DNA from: Pseudomonadales bacterium
Lineage (GTDB): Bacteria > Pseudomonadota > Gammaproteobacteria > Pseudomonadales > Azotimanducaceae
Direction of reading: 5' to 3'
Length of the DNA stretch: 31,091 bases
Assembly: GCA_024234635.1 (NCBI GenBank)
Contig: JACKNX010000032.1
Location: forward strand, 1 to 31,091
A program made the position numbers and the translations under genes. Below the pieces are notes generated by a model that was not told the DNA's origin, did not search any database, and saw nothing but the letters and a program-made list of their open reading frames with translations. This document shows positions 30,883-31,091 of the stretch, one piece after another (within the stretch, counting starts at the first letter, position 1; the number at the start of each line of letters is the position of its first letter).

Positions 30883-31091
30883 CTATCCCTGCCTTCCGGA
30901 GCCGTCACGGATGAGATCGGTAACGCCGTCCCATTCTTCGTGTTCCCGTTTCCACATCTGGAACATGTTGCGGATCACCGGTGCGTCGCCATGCAGCTCA
31001 ACGTAGCACCCGAGATCCTTCCGGCAGTCGACGTAGGCAACGTAGTCGCCACCCCACAAAGTGCAGGCCGTCTCGTAGCCGGCATCGTTGA
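30883..31091 (-). CDS. VOC-family (glyoxalase/extradiol-dioxygenase fold) protein, C-terminal part
   Basis: The reverse strand is open from the window edge to TAG at 30883, giving the last 68 complete residues. They include ACTLWGGDYVAYVDCRKDLGCYVELHGD, which matches the terminal beta-alpha module of vicinal-oxygen-chelate proteins: the YVD-x-R-x-x-LG-x-x-VEL pattern, whose Glu is usually a metal ligand. It ends with a WKREHEEWDG helix seen in VOC proteins of catabolic gene clusters. The start and the other metal ligands lie outside the window, so enzyme type cannot be decided. The codirectional SDR begins 109 bp downstream. Confidence 0.75.
   Translation of the reverse strand, partial: NDAGYETACTLWGGDYVAYVDCRKDLGCYVELHGDAPVIRNMFQMWKREHEEWDGVTDLIRDGSGRQG

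Overview
This window looks like chromosomal DNA of a GC-rich Gram-negative bacterium, probably a proteobacterium. A gammaproteobacterium that degrades lipids or cyclic hydrocarbons would fit. The support is a full-length TonB-dependent receptor (outer membrane), a UPF0178/YaiI protein, a Pit phosphate transporter, good Shine-Dalgarno sequences and uniform high GC. No rRNA, tRNA, CRISPR array, insertion sequence or phage gene was seen. The taxon is inferred, not shown.

Left third (1-9060), mostly housekeeping or unassigned genes: a partial CBM9-like/DUF5916-type exported protein (-), a multipass membrane protein of unknown function (-), an aldehyde dehydrogenase (-), a UPF0178 protein (+), a 7TM-PAS-type hybrid histidine kinase with a C-terminal receiver (+), a pterin-carbinolamine dehydratase/YCII pair (-), a class V aminotransferase (+) and a voltage-gated-type potassium channel with a C-terminal zinc ribbon (-).

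Middle (9210-17351), lipid and CoA chemistry plus transport: an AIM24/TIGR00266 protein; a thiolase-like protein lacking the usual nucleophile followed two bases later by its DUF35 (zinc ribbon/OB fold) partner and an MFS transporter (+); TesB-type acyl-CoA thioesterase and DUF1993 protein (-); Pit phosphate transporter (-); an LLM-class flavin/F420 oxidoreductase (+).

Right half (17419-31091), the accessory catabolic region: a TonB-dependent receptor, a ThuA-domain protein and an MDR oxidoreductase stand beside a minus-strand operon running from 28255 down to 22203. Its order is P450, P450 homologue without the heme cysteine, P450, small 3Cys ferredoxin, and two paralogous SDRs. Divergently, a 7Fe-type ferredoxin and a SnoaL/NTF2-fold protein with a BaiE-like residue pattern read rightward. 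The two units share about 250 bp containing overlapping promoter candidates and an inverted repeat. Another SDR and a partial VOC-family protein close the window.

My reading, by inference, is uptake of a hydrophobic cyclic compound by the TonB receptor, hydroxylation by the two intact P450s using the local ferredoxins, oxidation by the SDRs and dehydration by the SnoaL-like protein. Acyl-CoA steps could follow through the thiolase/DUF35 and TesB genes. A steroid, bile acid or terpenoid substrate would fit. The most unusual element is the cysteine-less P450 homologue, translationally coupled to an intact P450.
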